DNA of 64,000 bases. Source: Sulfurovum sp. (lineage in GTDB: Bacteria; Campylobacterota; Campylobacteria; Campylobacterales; Sulfurovaceae). Numbering within the stretch: position 1 is the first letter of the stretch; every line of letters begins with the position of its first letter. The stretch covers positions 58,219 to 122,218 of the forward strand of contig JAMOTA010000030.1 in the NCBI GenBank assembly GCA_027068435.1, in the 5' to 3' direction. Both the position numbers and the translations under genes were made by a program. Of this stretch, positions 37,996 to 47,728 are shown one piece after another. The notes under the pieces are model-generated. The model was not told the origin of the DNA. It did no database searches and saw only the letters and a list, made by a program, of their open reading frames with translations.

Positions 37996-39015
37996 ATGAA
38001 TAAAAAAATATTAGTAGGCATGAGTGGTGGAGTTGACTCTACTGTCACAGCCGTGTTACTTCAAAAAGAGGGTTATGAGGTTGTGGGTGTCTATATGAAA
38101 CTTCACCATAAAGAGGGCTACCATGAAGAGAACTTCTCTAAGGCAAAAAAGGTAGGTGATTACTTAGGTATTACCGTGCATTTCCATGATTTGAGCGAAG
38201 AGTTCGATAAAGAGGTGTATCAGTACTTTGTAGATAGTTACAAAGAGGGGCTTACTCCCAATCCTTGTGTTATGTGTAATCGTACGATAAAGTTTGGTAA
38301 GATGATAGAATTTGCAGATAGCCTAGGCATTGAAAAAGTAGCAACTGGGCATTATGTTCAGTGTGATGATAACAACTTCTATATGGCAGATGACCCCAAT
38401 AAAGATCAGAGTTATTTTCTTTGTGAAGTGAAAAAAGAGGTGTTACCAAGACTTGTTTTTCCTCTTGCCACATGGATAAAAGAAGATGTAAAAGTGTATG
38501 CTGCTAATATCGGTGTACTTAAAGAGTTTGCTACACAAAAAGAGAGTACTGAAATCTGTTTTGTAGAAAATAGCTATGATGAAGTTTTAGCTAAACATAT
38601 GGATATAAATATTACTGGAGAAACTGTAAATAGTAAGGGTGAAGTCGTTGGTACACATAAGGGATATATGCACTATACTATAGGTAAAAGAAGAGGTTTC
38701 TTTGTAAATGGGGCCCATGACCCACACTTTGTACTCGCTATTAAACCTGAAGTAAACCAGATAGTCGTAGGTAAAAAAGAGGAGCTACAAGAAGTTACTT
38801 TTGAAGTTAAACAGTTAAATCTATTTGAAGATTTAACAGATTTTAGTTGTGATGTTAAAGTACGTTACCGTACCCATAGTATTGCTTGTAGTGTTCAGAT
38901 AAAAGATGGCATTGCAAAAGTAGTGTTAGATGAACCTGTATATGGTTTAGCTAAAGGACAAATAGCTGCATTTTATGAGGGTGATAGACTGCTTGCAGGT
39001 GGGGTTATTTGTTAG
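37996..39015 (+). CDS. mnmA: tRNA-specific 2-thiouridylase
   Basis: Thiolates U34 of tRNA-Glu, -Gln and -Lys. The PP-loop is GMSGGVDST. The catalytic Cys pair lies in [13 protein letters not shown] and in the later [18 protein letters not shown] and the C-terminal beta-barrel ([15 protein letters not shown]) are present. 339 aa, slightly short. A hairpin terminator follows at 39039. Confidence 0.95.
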   Translation: MNKKILVGMSGGVDSTVTAVLLQKEGYEVVGVYMKLHHKEGYHEENFSKAKKVGDYLGITVHFHDLSEEFDKEVYQYFVDSYKEGLTPNPCVMCNRTIKFGKMIEFADSLGIEKVATGHYVQCDDNNFYMADDPNKDQSYFLCEVKKEVLPRLVFPLATWIKEDVKVYAANIGVLKEFATQKESTEICFVENSYDEVLAKHMDINITGETVNSKGEVVGTHKGYMHYTIGKRRGFFVNGAHDPHFVLAIKPEVNQIVVGKKEELQEVTFEVKQLNLFEDLTDFSCDVKVRYRTHSIACSVQIKDGIAKVVLDEPVYGLAKGQIAAFYEGDRLLAGGVIC

Positions 39016-39038
39016 TTTAGGAAGTGTTGTTTTTATGA

Positions 39039-39064
39039 AATGTGAGACACAAAGGTCTCACATT
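39039..39064. terminator. Hairpin between convergent mnmA and purH
   Basis: A 10-bp perfect stem, AATGTGAGAC (39039-39048) with GTCTCACATT (39055-39064), and a 6-nt loop lie between the two convergent stops. It likely serves both genes. Confidence 0.65.
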
Positions 39065-39071
39065 AGTACGA

Positions 39072-40604
39072 TTAATGTAAAAAGTGTCTTACTGTTGTAA
39101 AGTAAAGTGAAATACCATGCTCATTTGCAGCAGTGATAATCTCTTCATCTCTAATACTTCCTCCAGGCTCGATAATAGCTTTAATCCCTGCTTCAGCAGC
39201 AGCATCTATACTATCACGGAATGGGAAGAACGCTTCAGATGCCATAGCAGCACCAGATACATTTATATCCATCTCTTTTGCTTTTTTCAAGGCACACTGT
39301 GCAGCATCTACACGAGATGTCATACCCATACCTACAGCAACCATAGCAGAATCTTTTACATACACTACACAGTTAGATTTTGTAAGACCCGCTACTTTCC
39401 ATGCTATCTCTAAATCTTTCATCTCTTGCTCTGTAGCAGTGAGTTCTGATTTTTTCTGAGCATTATGTACTTCATTGTCACAGATACAGTCTGAGTTTTG
39501 GTAAACAAATCCACCATCTACATGTTTGAAGTCATGGCTATCTTTACTCATAACAAGTTTTGTTCCACCTTGAGAAAAGAGTTTAAGACGTTTTTTCTTT
39601 GCAAATACTTCTAGTGCTTCTGCTTCAAAGTCTGCTGCCATGACTACCTCTAAAAAGATTTCATTCATCTTTTCAGCCATCTCTTTTGTTACTATACCAT
39701 TTACAGCAACTACACCACCAAAAGCAGATACAGGATCACATCTAAGTGCTTCTGTGTAAGACTCTAAGAGTGTATCTCTTAGTGCAAATCCACAAGGGTT
39801 ACCATGTTTTACAATACATACAGCATTCTCATCACCAAAACTAGAAGCTATCTTTAATGCTCCGTTTACATCGTTGATATTGTTAAAAGATGCTTCACCT
39901 TTAATCTGTTTAAAGTTGTTTGTGAAGTGCTTATCAAACTCATATAATGCACCTTTTTGGTGTGGATTTTCTCCATAACGTGTTTGAAAAGACTTCTTAC
40001 CAGTAATAAATTGATACTCACCAAAACCATCGTTAAAACGACCATTCATGTAGTTTGCTATCATCGCATCATATGCAGCAGTATGTTCAAATGCTTTAAT
40101 CATAAGATCTCTTCTAAACTCAAAAGTATCTTCTTTTGTCTCAAGTGCATTTAAAACTTCTGAGTAGTCATTTGCATCTGTAACGATAAGTACATCATTA
40201 AAGTTCTTTGCAGCACTTCGTACCATAGTAGGTCCACCGATGTCAATGTTCTCGATAATCTCACCAAAGTCCTCTGTACGCTCTATAGTCTCTTTAAAAG
40301 GGTAAAGATTTACACATACAAGGTCAATACCCTCTACACCAAGCTCTTTAGCTTGTGCTACATGTCCTGCATCTCCTCTTTTGTGAAGAATCCCACCATG
40401 AACATAAGGGTTAAGTGTTTTTACACGCCCCTCAAAACACTCTGGAAATTTAGTTACCTCATCTATCTCAATAACTTCTACACCTGCTTCGTTTAGTTTT
40501 TTATAGGTTCCACCTGTTGAGATAATATCCCAACCTTGACTCTTTAACCCTTGTGCAAACTCTACGATACCAGCTTTGTCACTTACGCTTATTAATGCTC
40601 TCAT
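39072..40604 (-). CDS. purH: Bifunctional AICAR transformylase / IMP cyclohydrolase
   Basis: Catalyses the last two steps of IMP synthesis. The N-terminal MGS-like domain is IMP cyclohydrolase ([24 protein letters not shown]). The rest is the formyltransferase with [27 protein letters not shown] and [12 protein letters not shown]. 510 aa, standard length. ATG with GGAG upstream. A promoter-like site lies at 40638-40667 on the minus strand. Confidence 0.96.
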   Translation of the reverse strand: MRALISVSDKAGIVEFAQGLKSQGWDIISTGGTYKKLNEAGVEVIEIDEVTKFPECFEGRVKTLNPYVHGGILHKRGDAGHVAQAKELGVEGIDLVCVNLYPFKETIERTEDFGEIIENIDIGGPTMVRSAAKNFNDVLIVTDANDYSEVLNALETKEDTFEFRRDLMIKAFEHTAAYDAMIANYMNGRFNDGFGEYQFITGKKSFQTRYGENPHQKGALYEFDKHFTNNFKQIKGEASFNNINDVNGALKIASSFGDENAVCIVKHGNPCGFALRDTLLESYTEALRCDPVSAFGGVVAVNGIVTKEMAEKMNEIFLEVVMAADFEAEALEVFAKKKRLKLFSQGGTKLVMSKDSHDFKHVDGGFVYQNSDCICDNEVHNAQKKSELTATEQEMKDLEIAWKVAGLTKSNCVVYVKDSAMVAVGMGMTSRVDAAQCALKKAKEMDINVSGAAMASEAFFPFRDSIDAAAEAGIKAIIEPGGSIRDEEIITAANEHGISLYFTTVRHFLH

Positions 40605-40637
40605 TAGTACTCCATATTAGGATGATTTTAGACGCGT

Positions 40638-40667
40638 AGTATAGCTAAATGTCACTTTAAATGTGAA
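40638..40667 (-). promoter_or_regulatory. Putative sigma-70 promoter of purH
   Basis: On the minus strand, TTCACA (40662-40667) and TATACT (40638-40643) are separated by 18 bp, about 34 bp upstream of the purH start. Confidence 0.5.
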
Positions 40668-40736
40668 GATATTTTAGTATTGGAGGAAATCTCAGATGCT
40701 TAAGAAGTAGGTTGATGTAGATTTTATATGAATTTC

Positions 40737-40858
40737 TGATATAATATATTTATAAAACCAGATAGTAGTCCGTATTTGGCGTAAGTTTGGGGATTTATCA
40801 TCAAACCACAGCTATCATCTTTCCAATAGTTTTTGGTCTATTGGACATCAATCTTTTC
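40737..40858 (+). ncRNA. Candidate small RNA with own promoter and 3' hairpin
   Basis: An extended -10, TGATATAAT (40737-40745), is followed by about 75 bp without an ORF and then a perfect 8-bp hairpin TCCAATAG/CTATTGGA (40822-40829, 40838-40845) and a T-rich tail. GATAG and CTATC segments around 40764 and 40811 could close an outer stem. It points into the 3' end of the nuclease-like remnant on the other strand. I do not recognise a known RNA family. Confidence 0.35.
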
Positions 40859-41258
40859 TAAATATAGTTTTTAATACCAATGACTTATTAAATAAATCTC
40901 TAAATTTTACTAACTTTACTATATTATTATCATATTTTTTTTCAAAAACTATAAATATTTCAGTTTTTTTCGTTCTTCTATTTGGTTCTATACTTTTAGA
41001 GACTTTATCAAATAAATTAATAATCTCAGGAATAAGACAGATAAATTCTAAATCTTTTTTATGCCTATTTTTAACATGACGGACATACTCTTCAGTAATT
41101 ATCACACTATAATTACTAATGAAAAGAGGGATGTATTGTTTAATTCTTTGAGCAACTTATTCATTAATAGTACAGATATAAAGCTCTTTATTAGTAGTAG
41201 AAATACAAGCATCTTCTATAAATTTACATATAGTTTTTTTACTTGTATTTTCTATCAT
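40848..41258 (-). pseudogene. Broken gene, PBECR/barnase-EndoU-like nuclease (in-frame stop)
   Basis: Reading the minus strand from ATG at 41258 gives 33 residues, then an in-frame TAA at 41157-41159. The same frame stays open for a further ~102 codons to a stop at 40848. The downstream part includes ITEEYVRHVKNRHKKDLEF and ends ...VLKTIFRKD, similar in layout to phage barnase-EndoU-ColicinE5/D-RelE-like nucleases (N-terminal H-x-x-x-x-H region, then a beta sheet). A GTG at 41105 could restart translation. The most likely reading is one gene split by a nonsense mutation, next to valS. Confidence 0.55.
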
Positions 41259-41265
41259 TTTAAAC

Positions 41266-43917
41266 CTAAATCCCAAACCCTTCTAACTCTGCTAAAATCT
41301 TCTGCATTTTATCTTCTGCATCGGCTAACTCTTTTCTATTTTTCTCTAAAACTTCAGCAGGTGCATTGGCTACAAATCTTTCATTGTTTAGCATTCCACT
41401 TAGTTTCATAACTACTTTTTCTACCTTGTTTTTTTGGTTAGTAAGTTTATTGATAATAGGTTGCATATCTATCTCACCCGTTGGAAGATAGACTTCTAAA
41501 TTGTCAGACACATCTGTAATGCTGTCTGCTACTTTAGCATCTACAAACTCTATTTCAATGACTTTTCCTAGTTTTTCTATAAATGGTTTTGCCATATCTG
41601 TGTCTATGTTTTTGTTTAACTTGATATAGGCTTTGTCTATTTTAGAGTTACCCATATCTATAATAACTTTTGCACGACGAAGAGCAGTGATAGACTCTTC
41701 AATAATAGCAAACATAGCTTCTGCTTCTTCATCTACCTTTATGGTTTTAGGGAAGTTCATAATCATAAGTGACGTACCCTCTTCAAGAGTAGTACCACTA
41801 AGCTTATGGTAAAGATGGTCTGCAATAAACGGCATAAATGGAGATACCATTTTAAGTGTCTCTTTAAAGATAGCTCCTAGTTCAACTATACTCTCACGGT
41901 CAGCTTTAGAGTACTCAATACCCCAGTCACAAAACTCATTCCAAACAAAGTTGTAAAGTGATTTTGCAGCGTCAGAGAAGTTGTAAGTATCTAGGCTTAC
42001 TCTTACTTTCTCAATGGCTACAGCTAAACGACTTTGCATGTAACGTCCAAGTGGTGTAATTACTTCGATGTCTTTTAAGTCTTTAAACGTTGCATGATTG
42101 AGTTGCAAGTAGTTGGTTGCATTGTAAAGCTTGTTGGTAAAGTTTCTAAACTGCTCTAGGTTTTTCTCTCCTAGTTTAATATCTCTTCCTTGTACGGCAA
42201 GGTAAGCTAGAGTAAATCTAATAATATCGGCACTATGCTCTTCTACCATGTCTAGTGGGTCTATGACATTTCCTTTAGACTTAGACATTTTTGCTCCATT
42301 CTCATCACGAACAAGAGCATGCATATAGATGTCTTTAAATGGAAGTTTACCTTGGAAGTGTTCTCCCATCATCATCATACGTGCTACCCAAAAGAACATA
42401 ATATCAAACCCTGTAATAAGCAGTGAGTTAGGGTAGAAGTCTTCCATATCTGTATCGTTATAGAGATCTTTTAGTTCTCCGTTGTTTCCCCAACCAAGAG
42501 GAGACATCGCCCAGAGTGCAGAAGAGAACCATGTGTCAAGTACATCTGGGTCTTGTGCAAGTTTTTTAGAGTTACATTTAGGACAACCCTCAGGCTCATC
42601 GGCTTTGTCAGCCCATGTATGATTACAGTCATTACAAGTAAATACAGGGATACGGTGTCCCCACCAAAGTTGACGACTTATACACCAAGGACGAAGCTCA
42701 TCCATCCATGCGGTGTAAGAGTTTATCCAATGTGCTGGGTGAAAGTTGTTATGTAGTTTGGTCTCTTTTATAGAGTTTTCTGCTATCTTTTCACTTAAGA
42801 ACCACTGGGTAGAGATAAATGGCTCTACAATGTTCTTACATCTATAACAGTGACCCACTTGATGAACATGATCTTCTATTTTAACAATATGACCAGCATT
42901 TTCTAAAGCTTTAACAATAACAGGACGTGCTTCAAGACGCTCTAAACCTTCAAACTCTCCACAGTAGTTGTTGAGGATACCCTTTTCATTAAAAATTTTA
43001 ATAAACTCTAGGTTATGTCTTTTTCCTACAGCGTAGTCATTTTGGTCATGTGCAGGAGTAACCTTAACCACACCTGTACCAAACTCCATATCTACATGTG
43101 TATCGGTAATGACTTTGATAGTTCTGTCAGTTAGTGGTAAAAGTACCTCTTTACCTACTATGTCACTGTAACGACTGTCATCAGGGTGTACCATAATAGC
43201 AGTATCTCCAAAGTATGTTTCAGGTCTAGTGGTTGCTACTTCAAGCTCTCCTGAACCGTCGGCAAATTTGTAAATCATTGTGTAAAACTTACCATTTACC
43301 TCTTCATGCTCTACTTCTATGTCACTTAATGCTCCATCGTGGGTACACCAGTTTACCATGTAAGTGTTTTGTGTGATTTGACCTTCATTAAAGAGAGAAA
43401 CAAAAGCTTCTTTAACAGCTTCTTTTAACCCCTCATCCATAGTAAAACGTTCACGCTTCCATGCGGGAGTTACACCAAGCTTACGCATTTGATGTACGAT
43501 GTTCCCACCACTCGTCTTTTTTTGAAGCCATGCACGCTCTAAAAATTTCTCACGACCTAACGCCTCTTTGGTTGTTCCCTCAGCCAAAAGTTGTTTCTCT
43601 ACAATGTTCTGTGTAGCGATACCTGCATGGTCTGTTCCTGGTTGCCAAAGTGTTTTAAAGCCATCCATACGTTTATAACGAGTGATGATATCCTGAAGTG
43701 TAAAGGTAAGTGCATGACCTATATGCAAACTACCTGTAACATTGGGAGGTGGCATCATTAAGGAGAAAGTTTTTACTTTTCCACTCTCATCTGCTTCTTG
43801 GATATCTTTGTTACCTTCTATCTCAAAGTATCCTCTCTCTTCACATAGTTTATAGTATTTGTCTTCTACTTGTTTTGGGTCATATTTGTTACTTACTTTT
43901 TCAGTTGTTTCGCTCAT
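41266..43917 (-). CDS. valS: Valyl-tRNA synthetase
   Basis: Class I synthetase for tRNA-Val with an editing domain. HIGH-type motif VTGSLHIGHAL, editing-domain TTRPETYFGDTAIMVHP and KMSKSKGN are intact. WWGHRIPVF and a four-Cys zinc site (CNDC and CPKC) are present. A C-terminal coiled coil (KVEKVVMKLSG to DAEDKMQKIL) is typical. 883 aa. The start follows a weak site; it is preceded by the divergent min operon. Confidence 0.96.
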   Translation of the reverse strand: MSETTEKVSNKYDPKQVEDKYYKLCEERGYFEIEGNKDIQEADESGKVKTFSLMMPPPNVTGSLHIGHALTFTLQDIITRYKRMDGFKTLWQPGTDHAGIATQNIVEKQLLAEGTTKEALGREKFLERAWLQKKTSGGNIVHQMRKLGVTPAWKRERFTMDEGLKEAVKEAFVSLFNEGQITQNTYMVNWCTHDGALSDIEVEHEEVNGKFYTMIYKFADGSGELEVATTRPETYFGDTAIMVHPDDSRYSDIVGKEVLLPLTDRTIKVITDTHVDMEFGTGVVKVTPAHDQNDYAVGKRHNLEFIKIFNEKGILNNYCGEFEGLERLEARPVIVKALENAGHIVKIEDHVHQVGHCYRCKNIVEPFISTQWFLSEKIAENSIKETKLHNNFHPAHWINSYTAWMDELRPWCISRQLWWGHRIPVFTCNDCNHTWADKADEPEGCPKCNSKKLAQDPDVLDTWFSSALWAMSPLGWGNNGELKDLYNDTDMEDFYPNSLLITGFDIMFFWVARMMMMGEHFQGKLPFKDIYMHALVRDENGAKMSKSKGNVIDPLDMVEEHSADIIRFTLAYLAVQGRDIKLGEKNLEQFRNFTNKLYNATNYLQLNHATFKDLKDIEVITPLGRYMQSRLAVAIEKVRVSLDTYNFSDAAKSLYNFVWNEFCDWGIEYSKADRESIVELGAIFKETLKMVSPFMPFIADHLYHKLSGTTLEEGTSLMIMNFPKTIKVDEEAEAMFAIIEESITALRRAKVIIDMGNSKIDKAYIKLNKNIDTDMAKPFIEKLGKVIEIEFVDAKVADSITDVSDNLEVYLPTGEIDMQPIINKLTNQKNKVEKVVMKLSGMLNNERFVANAPAEVLEKNRKELADAEDKMQKILAELEGFGI

Positions 43918-44100
43918 GGTTATCCTTTGAGATCAGATACAGACCTCTAATTTATATGGTCGCAATTATATCGTAATGGTGCTTTTTATTTCTCTTTTAT
44001 TTTAAATTTAAAGCAGTTAATCCCCTATATAATAACTACTAACTCATAATTCAGCAATTTTATTGCATAATGTTGTTTAAATTATAATTATGGATAATAT

Positions 44101-44808
44101 TTGAAAAATAGACAATATTCAGTAAAAGTATTTGAAACTACGGTTGAGAATGAAATGAAATTTATAGAATTTCTTGATACAAACTATGTACTTTTTAAAG
44201 ATCATCTTATTCTTGTGAATGGTGACATGAGTAAAGAAATAGAGGACTATTTAACAAATAAACCTTTTTATTTTCTTCATAATAGAACTTTACCTCTAGG
44301 TAGATCACGAAAATCCCTTGAAGAAGAGATAAAACTTGGAGAGCCTAAATCTGACCTAAAAGAGTTTATTGAACTTCAAAACAAACTCATAGAACAGGTG
44401 AACGAAAATGCTTTGAATGAACATATCCATCAAGTAGAGATACAAAAAGCTAAAAATGAGATAGAAATATTGTCTAAAAAACTTAAAAGAAATTTTAAAG
44501 TGATGGATACTATTATAAGAAGTGGTCGTCAGCTAAATATTGAAGGTGACCTTCTTCTTTTAAACCGTGTAAACAGTGGAGCGATGGTCTGTACCACAGG
44601 CAATCTAATAGTAACACAAGTCGTAGAGGGTGCTTTACGTTGTGATGGTAATTTTATGATGATTACGGTTTCACCAAAAGCAAATATAATTTTTAATGGT
44701 GTAGTTGTTGATAACACCCTTTTAGAAAATAAACTCAATCGTATAGAGTTGAGAAATAGAGAAATATTTATCACACCAGTGATTAAAAAGGAGATAAATT
44801 GGGCATAG
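44101..44808 (+). CDS. minC: Septum-site inhibitor MinC
   Basis: Inhibits FtsZ ring formation away from midcell. The start is TTG 44101 with GGA 6 nt upstream. The N-terminal FtsZ-binding part is weakly conserved. The C-terminal beta-helix domain reads IIRSGRQLNIEGDLLLLNRVNSGAMV and GNLIVTQVVEGALRCDG. 235 aa. It overlaps minD by 10 bp; the order minC-minD-minE is the classical operon. Confidence 0.92.
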   Translation: MKNRQYSVKVFETTVENEMKFIEFLDTNYVLFKDHLILVNGDMSKEIEDYLTNKPFYFLHNRTLPLGRSRKSLEEEIKLGEPKSDLKEFIELQNKLIEQVNENALNEHIHQVEIQKAKNEIEILSKKLKRNFKVMDTIIRSGRQLNIEGDLLLLNRVNSGAMVCTTGNLIVTQVVEGALRCDGNFMMITVSPKANIIFNGVVVDNTLLENKLNRIELRNREIFITPVIKKEINWA

Positions 44809-45611
44809 TAATTGCAGTAATAAGTGGAAAAGGTGGTGTTGGTAAAACAACAGCTACAGCAAATGTAGGTTTAGGTATCGCACTTAACAATAAAAAAACC
44901 ATAGTGGTAGATTTTGATATAGGTCAACGTAATCTTGATATGATTTTAGGTTTAGAAAATCGTGTAGTGTATGATTTAGTGCAGGTAATGGATGGTGAAG
45001 CCAATATCAAACAAGCACTAATAAAAAGTAAAATGAGTGATAACTTACATTTTTTAGCAGCTTCACAAACTAAAGACAAAAGTATTTTAAGTTCTGAAAA
45101 AGTTAAAGTGCTTATTGAAAACCTTAAAAATAGTTATGATTTTGTACTTTTAGACTCTCCAGCGGGTATTGAAAGTGGTTTTGAACATACAATAGAGTTT
45201 GCAGATTCTGCAATTATTGTTGTAAACCCTGAAGTCTCTTCCATACGTGATGCAGATAGAGCAATAGGTATTTTAGATGCCAAATCTCAAAAAGTAAAAG
45301 ATGGTGGTGATGTAGATAAATACTTAATCATAAACCGTATCTCTGCTGAAATGGTTAAGAGTGGTGAGATGCTTAAATCTGATGATATTTTAGAGATTTT
45401 AGATATTAAACTTTTAGGAAAGGTACCTGAAGATAGAGGTGTAATAGATGCATCAAATCAAGGAAGACCTATTGTTTTAAATAAAAAGTCCATGGCTGGA
45501 GAAGCATATTTACGTATAGCAAGTCGTATATGTGGAAACAGTGTTCCTATGAAGGATGTAGAGAATACAAACAGCAGTGTATTTAAAAAATTAGCGGGGA
45601 TCTTTAAATAA
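44799..45611 (+). CDS. minD: Septum-site ATPase MinD
   Basis: Deviant Walker ATPase that oscillates with MinE and carries MinC to the membrane. The start TTG has AAGGAG 5 nt upstream. VISGKGGVGKTTATANVG is the deviant Walker A; DFDIGQRNLDMILG and LLDSPAGIESGFEH follow. The C-terminus KKLAGIFK is a short amphipathic membrane helix. 270 aa. Its neighbours minC and minE rule out the related flagellar FlhG. Confidence 0.95.
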   Translation: MGIVIAVISGKGGVGKTTATANVGLGIALNNKKTIVVDFDIGQRNLDMILGLENRVVYDLVQVMDGEANIKQALIKSKMSDNLHFLAASQTKDKSILSSEKVKVLIENLKNSYDFVLLDSPAGIESGFEHTIEFADSAIIVVNPEVSSIRDADRAIGILDAKSQKVKDGGDVDKYLIINRISAEMVKSGEMLKSDDILEILDIKLLGKVPEDRGVIDASNQGRPIVLNKKSMAGEAYLRIASRICGNSVPMKDVENTNSSVFKKLAGIFK

Positions 45612-45844
45612 TGTTTTCATGGTTTAAAAAGAAAAATAGTGCATCAATTGCAAAAGATAGATTAACTATCGCAATTATGTCAGACAGGGATGCCAATGAT
45701 GATTTTGCATTTATGGATGAGTTAAAAGCAGAAATTATAGAAGTGGTTAAAAAATATGTGGGTGTAAAAACTATCGATATTAGAAAAGAGGTTGAGGGTG
45801 AAGTAGAAGCACTCTCTATAGATATACAACTCTCAAGTAAGTAG
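45611..45844 (+). CDS. minE: Division topological factor MinE
   Basis: Stimulates MinD ATPase and drives oscillation. 77 aa, with ASIAKDRLTIAIMSDRD as the MinD-interacting segment and a C-terminal topological domain. It starts at the base of the minD stop (1-bp overlap). It converges with the helicase gene at 45890. Confidence 0.93.
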   Translation: MFSWFKKKNSASIAKDRLTIAIMSDRDANDDFAFMDELKAEIIEVVKKYVGVKTIDIRKEVEGEVEALSIDIQLSSK

Positions 45845-45889
45845 TTCTACTAAGTACTTAAGCATTGTAGTTACAAATAGTCTAAGTTA

Positions 45890-47122
45890 CTAAGCATCTC
45901 TAAGTGCTTGCTCTCTTAGCCTATCTTTCTTACTTTTTTTCTTCCCTTTAACTGGAGCAGGACCTTTCTCTTTTTTAGGGGCTTCTCCTTGAAGTTCAAA
46001 ACCTGCTACTTGTTCTCTTTGAAGTTTAATGCCACTACGTTTCTCTATAAGTTTAAAATGGGCTTGTTCTTCATGACCTATAAACGTAATAGCAAGACCA
46101 CTTTTTCCTGCTCTACCAGTACGCCCTATACGGTGAATGTAGTCAGCAGGAGAACGAGGTAAGTCAAAGTTTACGACACATAAAATGTCATCTATGTCAA
46201 GTCCACGAGAGACTAAGTCTGTAGCAAACAAAATCTGTATTTTTCTCTCTTTAAACTCTTTTAGTGTGAAGTTACGGTCTTCTTGTGTAAGGTCTCCATG
46301 AAAAGAGTCTGCTAAGTAACCACGTTTTCTAAACTTCGCTGCGATGTTGTCGGTGGCTCTTTTGTTAGTCATAAAAACCAATACTGACTTCCACTTCTCT
46401 TTTTTGAGTAGCACTCTAAGCAGTGGAGCTCTGTTTTCAGGGGTTACCTCTATGACACGTTGGACTATCTGCTCTACAGTTTCACTCTCTCCATCTACGC
46501 TTACTTCAAGAGGATTTTGTGTTATCTTACTAGCTATGTCAAGCATTTTTTGAGGGTAGGTAGCAGAAAAAAGAAGATTTTGTCGTTTTGTTGGTATGGC
46601 TTCAAGTATGAGGTCAAGCTCTTGAGCAAAACCAAGGTTTAACATCTTATCTGCTTCATCAAGTATCAAGTACTCTATATGAGAAAGATTCATCTGTTTT
46701 TTACTTAAAATATCTAAAAATCTTCCCGAGGTAGCCACAAGAATATCACACCCTTTTTGTATGGCGTAAAGTTGATCTCCTATGCTCTCTCCACCTATAA
46801 CAGAAACAACTTTTGGCTTACGAGCTAGGTGCTTTCCAAAAGTAGCGAAATACTCTGCTACTTGTAAGGTAAGCTCACGTGTTGGTGTAAGCACTAGTAC
46901 TTTTATCTTAGCTTTTCCCTCAGGGATGTTTTGAGACCATAACTCCAAAATAGGTAAAACAAAACTAGCACTTTTCCCAGAGCCTGTTTGTGCTTTTACC
47001 ATAACATCATGCTTAGCTAAAACCATAGGTATAACTTTTTCTTGAACAGCTGTTGGTGTCACATAGTGGTTCTCATCTAACGCTTTTTCAATAGCATCCG
47101 AGAGTAAGGGATTAAATGGCAT
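45890..47122 (-). CDS. DEAD-box RNA helicase, RhlE-like
   Basis: 410 aa. Motifs: Q-motif region TPTAVQEKVIP, I AQTGSGKSAS, Ia PTRELT, Ib (SGRFLD), II DEADKM, III SAT, and in the second domain FATDLVSRGLDI and HRIGRTGRAGKSG. The C-terminus is Lys-rich (about 375-410) and may bind RNA. It is one of two DEAD-box genes in the window; this one lacks the RG-repeat tail. Confidence 0.9.
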   Translation of the reverse strand: MPFNPLLSDAIEKALDENHYVTPTAVQEKVIPMVLAKHDVMVKAQTGSGKSASFVLPILELWSQNIPEGKAKIKVLVLTPTRELTLQVAEYFATFGKHLARKPKVVSVIGGESIGDQLYAIQKGCDILVATSGRFLDILSKKQMNLSHIEYLILDEADKMLNLGFAQELDLILEAIPTKRQNLLFSATYPQKMLDIASKITQNPLEVSVDGESETVEQIVQRVIEVTPENRAPLLRVLLKKEKWKSVLVFMTNKRATDNIAAKFRKRGYLADSFHGDLTQEDRNFTLKEFKERKIQILFATDLVSRGLDIDDILCVVNFDLPRSPADYIHRIGRTGRAGKSGLAITFIGHEEQAHFKLIEKRSGIKLQREQVAGFELQGEAPKKEKGPAPVKGKKKSKKDRLREQALRDA

Positions 47123-47227
47123 ATAGCTTCCTTTTGTACACTGTAATAGAAGTGTATTATACTGTAATATATGTAGTAGTGTATAAATAGTTTTTTGAGA
47201 GGACTATAAAGGTGTTTATGTTAGAAT

Positions 47228-47234
47228 GGGGGGG
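47228..47234 (+). repeat. G7 homopolymer ahead of a hypothetical gene
   Basis: Seven consecutive G lie 31 bp upstream of the ATG at 47266, next to TTAGAAT, which could be a -10 box. In Campylobacter and Helicobacter, polyG tracts are common slip sites, but this one is short. Confidence 0.6.
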
Positions 47235-47265
47235 TAAATAGTTATAGTTACATAAAGGAAAAGAA

Positions 47266-47580
47266 ATGTCATTAAAAAAGTTACATCAGATGGAAGATAT
47301 ATTTAAAAAAAGAGAAAATATAGAATTAGCAACAGCATGTGAAGCGATAGTTGCTTCACATGGTGATAATGGTATTAAAAAATCAATAGATGAAAATGGC
47401 ATGAAAGAAATAATGGGAATATCAAAAGTTATTTACTTAAAACATAAAATAGTTATATTTGAGAATCAAGAAGAATTTAAAAATGAATGTCAAACACTAG
47501 ACTTATATGCTGAGGATTTTTTAAAAGAAATTAACGAAGAAGTAATGAAAGTAGAAGCATTACTGTGGTTAAAGCTATAA
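47266..47580 (+). CDS. Hypothetical protein, function unknown
   Basis: 104 aa, cytoplasmic, no membrane segment or signal. Charged, with a helical N-terminus (LHQMEDIFKKRENIELATACEAI) and a mixed alpha/beta rest, and no motif I recognise. RBS AAAGGAAAAG. It opens the accessory stretch that continues to 51 kb. The G7 tract is in its leader. Confidence 0.65.
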   Translation: MSLKKLHQMEDIFKKRENIELATACEAIVASHGDNGIKKSIDENGMKEIMGISKVIYLKHKIVIFENQEEFKNECQTLDLYAEDFLKEINEEVMKVEALLWLKL

Positions 47581-47590
47581 GAAAATATTG

Positions 47591-47628
47591 GAGAAAAATA
47601 TGAAGCCAAATGTGACTTCATATTTCTC
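47591..47628. terminator. Hairpin after the hypothetical gene
   Basis: GAGAAAAATATGAAG (47591) pairs with CTTCATATTTCTC (to 47628) with one bulged A, about 10 bp after the stop. No long T-run follows. Confidence 0.5.
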
Positions 47629-47674
47629 ACGATAACCGTTGCTCTGAACACCCACTCACCCGTTATATCTAAAA

Positions 47675-47703
47675 TTGTAATATCACTTCAATTTTGCTAT
47701 AAT
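47675..47703 (+). promoter_or_regulatory. Promoter of the RelE-like toxin-antitoxin pair
   Basis: TTGTAA (47675-47680), a 17-bp spacer and TATAAT (47698-47703) with TGC before it (extended -10, from 47695). It ends 25 bp upstream of the antitoxin ATG. Confidence 0.7.
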
Positions 47704-47728
47704 TTAGTTTATAAAAAAAGGATAATTA

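Noticed and set aside
44799..45611. FlhG (flagellar MinD-like ATPase) as the identity of the Walker ATPase
   Set aside because: It lies between minC and minE and has the MinD membrane helix.
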